A DNA stretch of 64,000 nt from Chaunax sp. Z400 (GCA_037577475.1 CM075187.1:4591546-4655545), one strand, 5' to 3'. Positions 24,891 to 38,001 are shown, counted from the stretch's first letter. The notes: generated by a model from the sequence alone, not told the origin. Translations and numbers: made by a program.

Positions 24891-25660
24891 TTCTTTAAAT
24901 GAAAAGAGATAATTGTGAGAGGAACCGACCTGTCTTCATTCTTTGAATAAATAAAAACGCATGACCTGCCTGAAATATGGACAATGCCATTACTGATTTA
25001 ATTTGAATAGACCACTTGTTATTGTGCCTTGCTGTGGCTTGCCATGAATGCTAAAATGGTTGACGTGCCTTAAAACATCGGGGAGGAAGATAAACTCAGC
25101 CTGCTTTGTAGAAAAAAAGCATCATATGCAAAGCAGGTCAGGTAGATATATGCGTCAAACTCTGGCCTTCTGCAGCATCATGGAAGAGACATTTTTAAGG
25201 CCTGTATAAGGAGTTCATTCAGCGCTGCCACACTGGGCTGATCTTGCATCATTATGACTGCAATCATGAAATGAACCACTTTGAAGATGAGATGTTCCGG
25301 CCCTGACACCTTCTTCCTCCTCAACATGGTCAAGTGAGGGAAAACATGTTTAGTAAGCACAATAAATCATCACAACCAGCTCAGTGAATCTCAGCTGAAA
25401 GCACACTCATTTACACTCTTCATTATAATGGTCTCAAACAGGTCCTGAGCTAATATATTTGACAAAAGCCGACCAATTAAACAGATTGATTTCTCACAAT
25501 GATGTAAGCACACCTTAATCAAGACAGGCTCGTTCCCTGCCGATTTATGAAATACGGCCTGTCAACCTGTGGCACAGCCCTGTGTTTACATAATGATATA
25601 ATGGAAGAGAAGGCGTCCACGTCCTCCCCTTCGAATGCTTTAGATAAGGCGAGCCAGCCT
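24891..25660. promoter_or_regulatory. Candidate conserved non-coding block(s)
   Basis: Two quiet AT-balanced segments (about 24900-25100 and 25340-25660) lack repeats and coding frames. They carry CATTACTGATTTAATTTGAAT, CCAATTAAACAGATTGATT and CCTTAATCAAGAC segments with homeodomain or TALE-like cores. Regulatory function is inferred from composition only. The 25101-25339 interval shows nothing distinctive. Confidence 0.2.
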
Positions 25661-27279
25661 CCCCCTGTTCCATCCTAAACCCCTATCTGTGGGCAGACTG
25701 GCTCATTCCACAGAGCATCTCTCACCACATAGTGAGGGAGCTAAATCATTGGAAACACATCACGTCATGCCTAATCCCCACGATGCCCTCCTCGCAGGAG
25801 CTAACGTGTTGGATCGAGGAGGAAGGAATGCAGGGCGAGAAGGAGAAATTAAGAGGGTGAATGAGGCAGGAGCTTCCTTGGTTACCAAACACAGACAGGT
25901 ACGGTTGCTCCTGCCATCTCCCATCCCTCTGGAGTGTCGTCGTGTCAACTGTGGCAGGTTCAGCAGTAGGTCAAGGAGAGATGCAAGCCGCCATCTTATT
26001 ACCAACAATCATAAAACACCCTACAACGGGAGGGAGGAGTGTGTGCATCCATGCAGCTCTGGCGACAGTTCTGATCAACCCCTTTATTTTTTATTATTAT
26101 CATTATTTCATATGGGTATTACCAGGCTGAATTGACTGGCATTGTGGTCTATTTATTTTGTGTAAATTTGGGAATCCAGTTGTCAACCCTGACTATAAAA
26201 GACCCCTTTCCATTTCTATACTCCTTGCAGTCATGTCATATTCATTCTTCCTGTTTTATGCCTCTTCCCTTCATGTCTCAGTCTGTTTACATTTAGCTGT
26301 ATGTTGTCAGTGTGTCTGTACGTGTCAGTGAGCTCCATCTGAGCGAACACACCAGCCATCCGCTCATCCCGTCGACCATACAGTGCTTGTCTGTCTCCTA
26401 GCAACTCGCCTAGCGCCTGCGGCCGGCTGTTACCTTTCCGTCAGGGCCCGTGATTTCTCCCGGTTGGAGTGAGGTGACTTTCATGTGTGATGTGTATTCG
26501 GGAGCCTTCCTCCTCCTCTTTCTCTTTCACTCCCCCCTCCCGCCCTTCTGCGCTGGTGCTGTTGGGGTGTAACGTGCAGGAGAGGCCCTGCTGTCGAAAA
26601 GCATCGGTTCAGATTCCCATTCACTCCCAACGGCAATGGCTGTTTGAAACAGGGAAGAGTTGAAAAGAGTAGAATCACAGTGACTGATCACTGGATGTGC
26701 TGTAACAAGAGGAAAGTCTGAGGAGAGGAGAACGGGGGAAACAGTAAGAAAAGGGAAAGAGACAGCTAGATGAGAAAAAAAAGGAAGAAACTGTAACAGA
26801 AGGAAGTGAAATGATTTGACAGAGAGCGAGGAAAGAGCAGAGAAATAAAACAGAGAAACAGTCGACACACTCTTTTCTGCATTTTGTAATGGTTCCAAAG
26901 AAACAGGCGTGGAACGGTAGTGGTCTGAACCAACACATGATACAACACATACTGCTGAAAGGCTTGTGCAGGAACGTCAGAGTGCTCCGTGGCAATGGAC
27001 ATTTTCAACACTTCATTCACACCAAAGAGCCACTTCAATAATTCATCACTCATTCTCTGCACAGCACCTCTCCGCAGCAGGCTAATAGTTTTCAACACCT
27101 TTTAAACTCGACTTTCACACATATACACACACATGCTCACACACTCGGATCATGTACAAGCCCAGCTCTAAAAGTCTTGGAACTCTGTGTAAAACAGAAA
27201 TGGATGATTTGTTAATCCTTTTTGTCATACTCTCACCTCATCAACAAATTCAACTGTTTAATTTGATGCCAGCAACAGG
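25661..27279. other. Unannotated unique sequence
   Basis: No gene recognised. Open frames at 25689-26135 (+) and 26527-27098 (-) show no recognisable domain, and both strands are open in places, as expected by chance. The region around 26700-26860 is purine-rich. Confidence 0.5.
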
Positions 27280-27750
27280 CTACAAACCAGTTTGGACAGG
27301 AGTGACCAAAAGCTCCTTTTACACAGCCGGTTGGACGTTTAGTGCACCTCAAAGTTTTTTTTCTTCTTCCTTTTTTTTAATAATGTTTTTCCGCCTCTGA
27401 GGCAGCAGTGCAGGTAGTAACAGCAGCAAATTAACATAAATGGGTGACCCGGTGAGGCAGTAGGGCAGGGGCGTGACATGTTGACAACGTATTGTATGTG
27501 CAATCCACAACCATATGATTTAAAGAGCAGCAAGTAGCAGTTAGCAGCTAACTCAAAGAAAAGGGAAATCAATCAAAAATGAACTCAAAGTTGTCTACAA
27601 AGCGCTGCTCGACGCATGTGCCAAAATATCACACTATATGCTGACGCTGCTGTTTTGTACGTTACGCCTCTTATGTTTACGGAATGCAGGCATGCTGTCT
27701 AAAAGCACGCAATTGGTTACTGTATTGATTTATGAATGTATTGCAATAAA
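27280..27750 (+). repeat. Dispersed repeat, TAGCAGTTAGCAGC family, copy 2
   Basis: It shares ATTTAAAGAG..AAGTAGCAGTTAGCAGC (about 27518-27550), ACTCAAAGAAAAGG, and the later ACGCATGTGCCAAAATATCACA and GCAGGCATGCTGTCTAAAA blocks with copy 3 at 63355-63960, and the core with copy 1 at 3285-3905. A GGCAGGGGCGTGACATG segment upstream also has a counterpart in copy 3. Diverged and non-coding. Confidence 0.7.
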
Positions 27751-28015
27751 AGTTATTTTTTTATTAACATTTTTGTTTTAGAACATTGTACAGAAACACA
27801 TGATGTATAGACAAAAGACACATAATAAACACAGGGCAACATGTGCACCAACAAACAAAAAAATAAATACATACATATATAAAGAAAATAAATCTAACGG
27901 GAAGGGAGCATCAATATATACTAAGTGTTGAAATTGCAATAAAAGTAATAATAAAAAAAACTAAAAACGGTTGTATAACTTCGAGAACGGTCTCTGCATG
28001 ATCTCTGTTTAAAAA
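27751..28015. other. AT-rich unannotated spacer
   Basis: A/T-rich sequence with several AATAAA-like strings lying between two repeats. It could be transposon-derived but is unassigned. Confidence 0.45.
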
Positions 28016-28345
28016 GGGCTAAATTCTGGGAAGGTTGTGGAATGCACAACAGAACACCTGTTTGGAACATTCCACAGGTAAACAGGTCGGAATCATGATT
28101 GGGTATGAAAGGGGCATCCTTAAAAGTTTCAGCTCTTCACAAGGAAGGATGGGGGAAGTTTCAACACTTTGTGAAACACATAAAAGATGTCACTACATGG
28201 GCTCCGGAAAACTTTAAAAACTATTGTCAGTAAAAAATAGTGAGTTTGCAAATGATTGCATTCTGTTCTTCTAGATTCTGTTTTGTATTCTTTTGTACAC
28301 AGCATCCCAATTTTTTTAAATTGCGGGTTATATTTCAGTTAAATG
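28016..28345 (+). mobile_element. Internally deleted DNA transposon relic (Tc1/mariner-like)
   Basis: The left part (ACACCTGTTTGGAACATTCC near 28056, then ATGATTGGGTATGAAAGG and CAAGGAAGGATGGGG) and the right part (AAATGATTGCATTCTG near 28250, ACAGCATCCCAA near 28302) match a transposon I know to be abundant in teleosts. Between them a short segment around 28186-28230 still reads DVTTWAPENFKNYCQ, resembling a piece of its helix-turn-helix transposase. Most of the coding part is missing, apparently by at least two deletions, so the element cannot be autonomous. Assignment to Tc1/mariner is from memory. Confidence 0.65.
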
Positions 28346-31300
28346 GAGAGAGCATGAAATAAAATAATGTTTGTTTCATATAGGGAAGCTATTTTTATAC
28401 TTTCCACACTACAGTGAACACATCAGAACTAGTTTGATGTAATGCTATTACCACAAATGCAATGCACATTTTATATGCTTGAATTGCAGGAATTGCTGGA
28501 GTGTAATAGAACCCAATCTGACCCTATAATGACCCCAGATATGGCTACTCAGCAGTATAGTGCTTACAGTCTGAAAGGGAGGCCTTAGAGGGATTTCTGG
28601 CCTGGCAGTGTTCACCACAGTTTGGGAGAGTGAGGTCGTTGATTTTTTTTTTTTTTTGTGAGTGTTTGTATTTGTGAGCATGTGGGCTTAAATGTACGTG
28701 TGGGATTTTTCATTGTGCCAGGGGGATATGGGTTTGGAAAGGCTAATTTGGGTTTAAGGGCACTGGGCCCTTGCCAGACGCACCAACCAATCTCATATGC
28801 CATTTGTTATAGGACAACCACAGCCTACATGCACACATGCGCAAACATGCAAGCCTGATTCCCTCCTCTGAGCACAGCCATTCATTCATCAGTGACTTCA
28901 GCTATGACGCACTGTACACTGGAACCAGTTGCAGCTTGTATGCCTTAAATTATTCCCATTTCCAAATGGCTACATGTATCCCCTAGAAAGTCATATGATC
29001 TATTATTCTGTCAAAGTAACTTCATCTTAATTATCCTTTAAAGTGAGTAGTTATTGAATGCTATGTTTTAAATAAAGAGAAGGGAAATTGAAAATCCTTA
29101 TATTCCCCTTTCTTGTACTTTCCAACATGGAATGTGTTTTGCACATTTAAACTGACCCAAACTCGTCTTTTTTGGAGAGGAAGGTTATGTTTATGCTTTG
29201 TTTTATCTGTTTTAAATGATTGGTAGCCCATTTTTAACTCTCACTGCCCCACAGTCTTTGTTGTTGAAACAGTTGCTCCTGATTAGGGTTCAGTCAGGAG
29301 CCTTGAAAAGGATGGAGGGTTGGTGGAGGGGCAACAGAGGCATCAATGACACAAATAGCTTTTCACTCATCTTCCCCCCTTTTCTCTTTCTTTTCCCTCT
29401 TACTTAGACTCTGCTGTTTCCACCCCTCTCCATCTGCAGTCTGACCTCTGCTATTCTTCACTATGATTCCTGTGTGTTCAAAGGCGGCAGGATGTCAGTA
29501 ATTGGAAGGGATGTGATGGAGCGGGGGGCCCCTCCTTGGGGCTGGGAGGCCCCTAGTGCTAGAGAGGTCAGGGAGAGCCTGTCTCACACTGACATGCAGG
29601 CTTGGACGGCAGCATCCAGTCACAACAAGCCTGAGGCAGCGCGATCAGCTGCAGCTCTGTCAGAGGAGAAGCAGGCCAGCAGGGAAAGGATCTGCTGCTG
29701 CTCTGCAAAATCAGCCTTACACAGATTTCTCCTTGCATGTCTGCATGCTATCCTCATGGAGCCAATGAGGTCTGTGCATTGCCATTTTGTTCTCTCGATA
29801 CGTTGTTGCCTTTGAGCTAACAGCTAATTCCCATATACTTTTCAGCACTAATCTGCCCTCTACCTGTTCGCCTTGTGGGCAATGGATGCATCTCTAATCA
29901 TTTATGATCAAATTGCGGGGCTACAGGGAACATTCCTGCTCGTCTCGCACCCAGACGTGGCACAGCGATTAGCACACCTCTTCACACTGGCTTAGACCAC
30001 AGAGGCGTGGAGAGGGCGGCTTAAGAGGCTACTTTAACCACATCAGCTTTAAATAAAGATGTCTGGACTGCATCAACATCAATAAGACCCCCCCACATAC
30101 ACCACACCATCAGTCTGGGTCAACACACACACATACACACGTACACACAGGGGCTCAGTCATACATGTGCATACATGTGACAGGCCGGCAGGCAGATGTC
30201 GACACACACCTTCATGAATACATGTGTATGTTTATAAGAAAGAAAGTCATGCAGATGTGCACGTGTGCGCGTAAAGTGACAAAAATTACACTTTACACAC
30301 ATGCATACAGAGTCACTCTCTGCCTTCAGCGTATGTCATCATCAGCAGCCCGCTGTGGTTGAGGGCTGTCCTGGTGTAGGATAAAGCAGATCTGGGGAAA
30401 CACCCAGCTGACACATTAGCCCTAGCCAGCCATGACACAGAGCTGCCACTGCTCTGCTAAAACACTACCTGGGGCTTTGCCTGTGCCATGTGGGATTACC
30501 ACGAGACCACGTTAGCACCACACTACCAGCCCACCATCTTCCAGAAAACAACTCCCACCACACCCAAAGGTTCTGGCATTTCAACAAGGACACAGCAATG
30601 AGAGGAGGCAAGACTCATGCCTGCCACTGTTACCATCACGTTAACCCTTCGTGGCTCCGTCTGTCTCTCTTGCCCCTGGGGTGTGCCACGGTCGGAAACC
30701 CCTCCCTAGGGGGGACGCGGCCTCCTGCTGGGCTTACAGCTCAGGTCCCACCCGATGCGCTAACCCCTCCCAATTCTTTCATACGCCTCCAAAATTCACC
30801 CAAATCAGAGTGACTCCTCGTTTCTGTCTGTCTCCTCGAGCCTTCAGAGGTCATGAATAACGCTGAGAAATGACGTTTTCATGCACACAAAGAAACGGTT
30901 TGTGGTATTTATTGGCTTTGTTTGAAAAAAATGTGGTATTGCTCTGTTTCGTCCATCTCGTCCGTATCCGTAAGCTCTCCGAAGACGTGTCTAAATATGT
31001 ATGAAATGAATGCAGAAGACGTATGGAAGGCTCCGTCCATCTCCGTCTCTTTAATGGGCCTTAATATCGACAGTCATCCAGAGAACAAAGATAAAAGACA
31101 CCATGCTCTGTAGTTTAGTTTCACTGGTGACGTAGGATGTACATATCTTTGAGAGGTGAGAGTGAGACAGTTTGAGTTGGGTAGCGATGGTGGAATCACG
31201 GTTTATTTCCACCTGTCAGTCTTGCTGGGAAGCACACTTCCAGGCTACTGTACATGCTCATGCGCTGTCAGTCCTGTTTCCTGGCCGGCACACCGCCGAG

Positions 31301-32025
31301 GTTTCGAGACCACCTGACTGTGAAGCTCTCCTCTTACACTATAATGAACTGAACTTGGAAATCAATCTGCTGTCTCCTGCTCAAGCAATATCATCCATTT
31401 GATCTTGATTGTGCATCAGTGGACCACAACATACAAGTGAATGAGCAGCACTGCCTCCGTTTGCCATCCCTCTTTGTCGTCCTGATGAAGACTCAAGGGG
31501 TGAATAGTATAGGTGACCTGAGCATGGCGAAAGAAAAGGAGGCATGTTACCGGCGGTGAAACAGGAGGAGAGAGACCCAGGGAATCCAGGACACCTGAGC
31601 TTGCAACTTGAACCCAAGAGAAAGAGAAAACCTCATCCCAGGGGAGAGTGGTAGAGCATCCAAGGTATGAGTCAGGGGCCCAGGTATGAGGATGAGCCAA
31701 TGTGCTGCTGAGACAGTAGGATGAGGTTTCACTTCAATGGGATTAAGAGGTGAGCCTGGCTGGTGGCTCATCTAGAGGTACAGTAAACTCCATCTCATTA
31801 GCAGAACAGTCGGTTACATCTCTGTATGGGATGGGCGAGATAAGGCGTGGTGTCCAGTGGCTCCAATAAGAAAAGAAAAGGCTTCTGCATCCAAACTGCA
31901 GGCTGGTATTCAATGCCTGCCCATTCCTTTGTTATCTCTCCTTGGCTGTAAAGCAGTCAGTGAAGTGGAAGGAATGTGAGGTATTTCCAGGGTCTGACAG
32001 GGCAGTGTGTGTGTGTCCGTGTATG

Positions 32026-32027
<2 letters not shown>
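28346..32027. other. Unannotated unique sequence
   Basis: No gene recognised. A T-run occurs near 28639-28654. The open frames at 29474-29815 (113 residues) and 30490-30813 have no domain, and other frames on the same stretch are also open. The region around 29880-30060 and 28860-29060 is quiet and could contain conserved elements, but nothing specific supports this. Confidence 0.5.

Positions 32028-32077
<50 letters not shown>
32028..32077. repeat. (GT)n microsatellite
   Basis: A ~50-bp GT array. It is complementary to the CA array beginning 190 bp downstream. Confidence 0.97.
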
Positions 32078-32078
<1 letters not shown>

Positions 32079-32265
32079 TGGGGGGGTTCAGGAGGGTGGT
32101 CAGTCAGTGGCCAAAGCACTGCAGCAGCATGATGCCTCTGAGCACACATAAAGGAAGCCTTGTCTTAAGCTCTACCTTCATTCACTTAAAGATGTCAGAC
32201 TTCCATATGCTTTTCCTCCAGTTTCTTCTTCTATGGTTTGTCTCCCCCCCCCAACTCCTTCAATC

Positions 32266-32267
<2 letters not shown>

Positions 32268-32359
<92 letters not shown>
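32268..32359. repeat. (CA)n microsatellite
   Basis: A 92-bp pure CA array. Together with the GT array at 32028-32077 it forms a spaced inverted repeat. Confidence 0.97.
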
Positions 32360-32362
<3 letters not shown>

Positions 32363-33307
32363 CAGACACACACAAACCTACTAAACTAAACCGGCCAAAA
32401 TGATAATTATATAAATCTTAATTAGTTTCCAGGGATTAAAAGTGTGCAGAAAACACTAACAGCTTGAAACCATGATTATCTCACTTGCGTAGGTATAAAA
32501 TTGGGGTTAATACCTGAGATGAAACAAACGGCTTAAAAGTCCCGAAACTACCTCGTGCCTGCCAGGGGATTCTGGCAGCATCATAATGACAGGGATTGAA
32601 ATACAGTTCCATCACAGAGAGAAAACACAAAATATTCACAATTTATTCAAGAGACATATTTCATCTGACTCGGCTTTATGGGTCTCTGTACATCTTCTAA
32701 ATAAAACATGATGAATTGCATGCACACGCGTGTCTCGTTCAGCAGGAGAAAAAAAAATCGCAGTGTTCAATGACAGATAAGGTTTTCTTATTTTCTTTCG
32801 TTCTTCGTCTTGTCCCCTCCCTCCATCCCTCCATCCACCCTTTCTCCTCTTCCCGGTGTTAATGCTGTTAATGTACACAGCATTATTGAGAGTGTCTGCG
32901 CTTGCAGCAGGATTCAGATATTAGGTGGCTCATTTGGTTAGCTCATTGACTGCGATCAGATTTCAGGTCAATGACCTTAATGATCAGACAGCAGCACAAA
33001 GACAGAGAGGGATGGAAAGTGGAGAAATGAACACGTGTGGTTGGTTTGTTGGTTGCCTGACTGTAAGGATGGATGAGGAGTTTTTCCCCCACTAAGTTTT
33101 CAAGTTAGGCAAATAACGGGAAGAAGTGAAGGACAGAGAAACAGATAAGAAACTGACATGATGCTTAAGACAAAGACACATGACAGAAAAACCACCAATA
33201 GAACTGAAACTGAAAGAATACTTATCTCAAACATAATAACCTTCAAGTTGTTATAACTTATACACAGAATATTTTTAATTCTCTGTCTTCATTAGGTCTT
33301 GATCAGA
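32360..33307. other. Unannotated unique sequence
   Basis: No gene or repeat recognised. Confidence 0.5.
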
Positions 33308-33826
33308 CAGATAAGGAACGCGGTACCGGCTCTACTCCACTCAGCTCGACTCAGCTTATGTATCAGGTACTTTTCTGGAGGTCGTTTTCCATTACGGGAC
33401 AGAATGTCCTCAGGGTATGAGGAGGTTGCATGAAACTGCCAAGGCATAGTCTTCAACGTATTACACCTCTCTTCCACCTCCCGAGATCCTCTCATCAGCT
33501 ATCAGAGAGGAACGTCCGCACCTCCTCAATATAGCGGCTGCAATAAAAAAAAAAGAAGTTACGGCCCCTAAAGTAGCTTCGCTGTTTGAGTGTGGCGGCC
33601 ATTGATTTGTGCTGTGCAGGTTATTCTATGCATTTATTATGCCAGGCATTGATGACTCAATGAAGCAGTGATGATCCTCTCTGACCAATCAGTGGTCTGC
33701 ATTGTTTCGCGTGACCTTTTAGGACCTGCTCAGATTTTTGGAACCTCAATGGAGGCGATACCAAAAAACTAGGTACCCTAGGTACTTTTATCTAATGGAA
33801 AACCAAAATAGGTAATAGAAAAGTTA
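33308..33826 (+). mobile_element. MITE-like element, GGTACCGGCTC family, copy 1
   Basis: It opens with GGTACCGGCTCTACTCC..CAGCTCGACTCAG. In the same order and orientation as 58570-59017 it shares GGTACTTTTCTG, TGGGCATAGTCTT-like and GCACCTCCTCAATA segments, an A-run, AAAGTAGCTT.GCTGTTTGAGTG, CATTGATTTGTG, GACCAATCAGT, GTGACCTTTTAG and CTAATGGAAAACCA. The right terminal inverted repeat is degraded. No transposase frame is present. The family is a recurrent non-autonomous element of percomorphs, possibly hAT-related. Confidence 0.8.
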
Positions 33827-35039
33827 TAAAACCTTCAAAGAGCAGGTAGAAGTACAACCTTGTAACTTGACATTTAAAGGTGTTTGAAAGCATGTGGTTG
33901 TGTACCATGAGGAAAAATGTAAATAAATTTAAAAAGGTGTGGGCTGGGGTACTATTACACTGATGATTACAACATTCAATGTCACAAAAGTTCTCTGGGC
34001 TCCGGTATAATTACATCTAAAGTAGGAGTGTGACAAGGTTCGCCAACATAATGTTTTTCTTTGTGCTATTTGTAGAAGTGCTAATCGGAATGATTTAAGA
34101 AGTTCGTAGAGAAGAAAGTTTTCTAAAATGGCTGCATGTTTTGATGCTAATGGACAATATAGTCAACATCAAGAGAGACATTAATTAAAAAGCATAGACA
34201 CGTTTCAGCAGACTGCAGTATGATTGTAAATCAAAGCAAAGCAATTGACCTTGTTTACTTTACAGTGAAGCATTGTGAAAGGATATGCCTGCATTAGCGT
34301 TAGCTTTACTATTGATAAAAACCTCCTGGCCTCACTGAAATTACATTTTGCAACAACAAGTGAAACACTTACATAAATGTGTCATTTTCCACTTAATTAC
34401 TACCCCAGAATAATGATGAAAAAAACATGAAGCATGTTTTCCAGTCCACCAATTTCTCAAAGCGCCCCAGGTTTGCTCAGACAGAAGCATCGAACTTGAT
34501 CTGCCCATTAGGGGACAGGCCTAACATCGGCATGATAGGTATGATGATCCCTTGAATGCGCTGACTCAACGTGAGGAGGAAAAGGAAGCAAATAGAAAAT
34601 GTGGTGTGATTTAAATCCTGATTTAAGGTTTGAAATATATTGTCTTGCATGTCATCATACAGGTTTAGCATCATACTATTCTGGTTGGGTCACACTAGTG
34701 TTCCTGTTGCACTGACACAGTTTTATAAACCAATTATTTTTGTCTGCAGCACTTAAACGATCAGAAAAGACAGAAAGAAGTCTTTTGAATGTTGCATGTC
34801 TGTCTGCAAAATGTTGCTATGTAACATTACTTTGTAGAAAACATGTTTTACAGTATGATATTGCATGTTTGCATTATTTAAATATATTACATTAGTAAAT
34901 GCTAAAAACGTTACAGCAACCAGTTTATTCTGTTTCACCCCATCCTCTGTCTGTTTTCCTCTTACTCTCTTCTTACACGCCTCCACCCATTTCTCTTCCC
35001 CACCATCCATCCTCTCTCACCCCTTCTCCCTCTCTTTGG
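33827..35039. other. Unannotated AT-leaning sequence
   Basis: No gene or repeat recognised. A C/T-rich stretch lies about 34940-35035. Confidence 0.5.
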
Positions 35040-35235
35040 GTCATTAGCATGTTGCTGATGGGGGCCGGTCATCCATTGAGTGGTGCAGCGAATGTTTGGC
35101 CGGGGCTGCAGCAGGCCTGTCAGGGCAGGTCATTAAGAAAACGACGGGTTGGGGAATACACAGACAAGGTTGATTGGTTTCCTGCAGCCGTCAGCAGAGC
35201 CCTGCAGCATCTCCTGACCCTGTGAGCCCCATCTA
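35040..35235. promoter_or_regulatory. Candidate conserved non-coding element
   Basis: A quiet GC-balanced block (GTCATTAGCATG at its start, GGTTGATTGG and CATTAAGAAAACG inside) with no repeat similarity. It stands out between a pyrimidine tract and CA-rich DNA. Function is inferred only. Confidence 0.18.
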
Positions 35236-36170
35236 ACCTGCACACGCACACATGAACAAACACACACACACTAAATGCACCTGCACCGCAACACACAGAC
35301 AGACACACATTTGTATACACATGAACAAAGAGTACATGTGTATATGGATCCAAACAAAACTCAATGTAGAGCATGTACTCCCCCTCTATTTATCTCTCTC
35401 TCACACCCATACACACACACACATACACACACACCTACCTAACCTGCCCCTGACCAAAGGGTAAAGACTGGCAAAGGACAGGGAGCCTCAGCGAGGCGAT
35501 TACCCTGATCCTGATCCACACAACCCAGCCTGTTGCCAGCTTTTAGGTCTGCTAGTAATAGCGTGCAGCTTGGCACTAATCCAGACAGAAAGCCTGCTGC
35601 TCCGACTCTCAAGACACGTCCAGGGTGGAGCCAAAGGAGAAAAGACCCACCGAGAGGAGAACTGACTACATGAATTGACAAGTTGTGATATTGTTGTCTT
35701 GCCTTTGGAGCGGGTGCAGCAGAAACATAAAAAAAAAAAATCGCTGAAGTTGACCCCAGTTTTCTTAAAAGGTCACATGTGGGATTGAATGTGGCTGTGT
35801 GCAGGGAGGGGCTTTGTCATGCGTGTGTAGATGGAATGCTACCCAGCATCCATCTCTGCTGTCTGTTGTGCTGTGAATGTCAAACCCAGAGGCTCTGACA
35901 CCCACCGCCCTTCAAGTCCCCCTTCTTAACGCCCCCTACCCTACCTGACCCTCCAGTCTCAAGCAGCCATGGCCTACCTGATTAACAGAGCCTCCTGCCT
36001 CGGGCTTCTGTGGTCCAAATGAGCCCTGTAATAATGTTACTTCAAATGTCAAAGCCAGGGTTATTAGCGCATAGGAGTGTGTGTGTGTGTGTTCAGGGGT
36101 CTGGTGCGTGGCGTTGGTGGTGCGGGGGGGCGTATCTTGTGTAGCTGTCTTAGCCTTCCATCAGTCCCTC
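35236..36170. other. Unannotated sequence, CA-rich in part
   Basis: No gene recognised. Degenerate CA-rich DNA occupies about 35240-35445, and short GT and G-runs lie near 36078-36130. Confidence 0.5.
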
Positions 36171-36440
36171 AGCATAATCAAATGCATTAATGTGTAAAAA
36201 TGCCATTTATCACAACACATCCGACTGCAGGCTGGCTTGTAGATGCTGATAGACAGATAGGGTTTGACTGACAGTCCCTGACTGTAGTCTGTCTGTGGGT
36301 GTCAGTGACACACAAGCCATTGTTCAAGCTCAGGCTCCATCACGAAGCCGGCTTTCTACTTGTGGAATCGGACACACCAACACACACATATGTAAGACAA
36401 TGCGATGCAATTGTTAATGCACAATATAATTGCTAATGGG
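36171..36440. promoter_or_regulatory. Candidate conserved non-coding element
   Basis: TCAAATGCATTAATGTG (octamer/homeodomain-like) near 36178 and GCAATTGTTAATGCAC followed by ATAATTGCTAATGGG near 36408-36440 give a cluster of TAAT cores in non-repetitive DNA. Regulatory role inferred. Confidence 0.2.
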
Positions 36441-36949
36441 ACCCGTCTTAAGGGTGAAGTGGTGTTAACCTCTGATCAACTCTGGGTCAACCACTTATAG
36501 GCTAGATAGAATTCATTACATTTTACCCACTTCATCATCAGCATCTGACTGACCAATTTCATGACACCCATGACAATGACAAAACACACGAGTGGAGGGA
36601 TGATAGAGGCTGTTTAGCTCTTCTTTTCCCCTCATCTTAGAGCTCTCTGTCTCCAGCATTATTACACCGTGCAGGCGTGCTGATCACATATTTTGTTACT
36701 GGTGTTTGTGATACAGCCCAAAGTGTTCCCTCAGCCAGCTAGAGAGTCAGCCATCCAGCTCCAGAACTGGATGTCAGAGAGGCTGTGTTTAACTCACTGT
36801 GACTGCCACAGTACAACACAGCCGACCGGGCGGCAAATAAGATGTTAACAGATAGCTTCATAAGGACGGCAAACCGGAGGGAGGGAGGGAGGGAGGGTGG
36901 AAAAGAACCAAACCGCAACAGATTTCCAGGACTTCTAATTAATAGCGAT
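36441..36949. other. Unannotated unique sequence with a (GGGA)n tract
   Basis: No gene recognised. A (GGGA)n array of about five units lies at roughly 36876-36897. Confidence 0.55.
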
Positions 36950-37200
36950 GGCAATTAAAGTGTAATTCAGCCCATTTTCCTCTCTCTCTCCCGTGCATCC
37001 AATTGGCTTTTCTCACCCACCAAGGCACTGGAGGGTTTCAGTGCAGCCTCATTTGAATGTTTTTTCATGCACCCTGTCGTTGGCAGGTTTGATAAAATAT
37101 CCATATCAAACAAGTGGACAAAAAAGTAAATTACAGAGTCATCTCCGAGGGGCTAATCCCCTCTGCTTAAGAGATAGCACTGCTTTCTGTGGACGAACAC
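36950..37200. promoter_or_regulatory. Candidate conserved non-coding element
   Basis: This quiet block contains CCAATTGGC, two ATATC/GATA-type segments near 37095-37110, and GGGGCTAATCCCC, a near-palindrome around an Otx-like TAATCC core near 37149. No repeat or coding evidence. Function inferred. Confidence 0.2.
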
Positions 37201-37712
37201 AGGTATTTTGCATTTATATGTCAGGCGTGTAGTTGTGTGTCTGTGTGTGACAGTAAGGCCGAGCAGGCAGGGGCAGGTGAATGATAGCAACTCTAATTAG
37301 CGGGGTTGTGGCTCCTGTGCTTCGCTGCTCAAGAGACGAGTCGTCGGGGACTCCAAGATGCCAGGCTCAGTGGGGAGGACTCAGAAAAACAGCTTTAATT
37401 GGTGGGAGTTATTTATAGACGACGCACCTCTTTCAAGGTTAGTGGGTTAAGTCTGTTCAGTCCTCTGTGGGGACCGTCATGTGTGGTGGCAACAAACAGA
37501 CCCCTGCCAAAAAAACCTGCCACACCTCTCCATCTCTCCCGAGTCTCGTAACACACACAATGAAAAATCCAGTGCCAAACACACATATAGCTACATACTG
37601 GAGAAGTGTGCTGCACTTTCCCCCCACACATAGATATTCTGTTGACACCATCGGCTTTGTGCAGAGCAAAGTGAGAGATAGAAAGAGAATAATGGAGAGA
37701 AGGTGCAGGAAG
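37201..37712. other. Unannotated unique sequence
   Basis: No gene recognised. The open frames over 37413-37901 on both strands run through the adjoining GA repeat and have no domain. Confidence 0.5.

Positions 37713-37740
<28 letters not shown>
37713..37740. repeat. (GA)n microsatellite
   Basis: A short, pure GA array. Confidence 0.95.
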
Positions 37741-37743
<3 letters not shown>

Positions 37744-38000
37744 GGGGAGGTGGATGGAAAAGACAAGGTGGAGAGGTTGCTCCTGGGTTGAATCCCTCAT
37801 TGGAGGCATCTTCATCTGATGCCCAATCCTCCCTGGGGCCCCTACTTCTCCATTTCATTAGTTTGTCAGCCTGCACGAAGGATTGTGCATTAGGCCTTTA
37901 ATTTAGTGGATAGCCAGAGGCTGGCTGTGCTGCCTAGTGCGACTCTCAGCTCCAACAGGCTGGAATCTAACTAGGATCAGCTTAGCTCAACTTAATGCAG

Positions 38001-38001
<1 letters not shown>

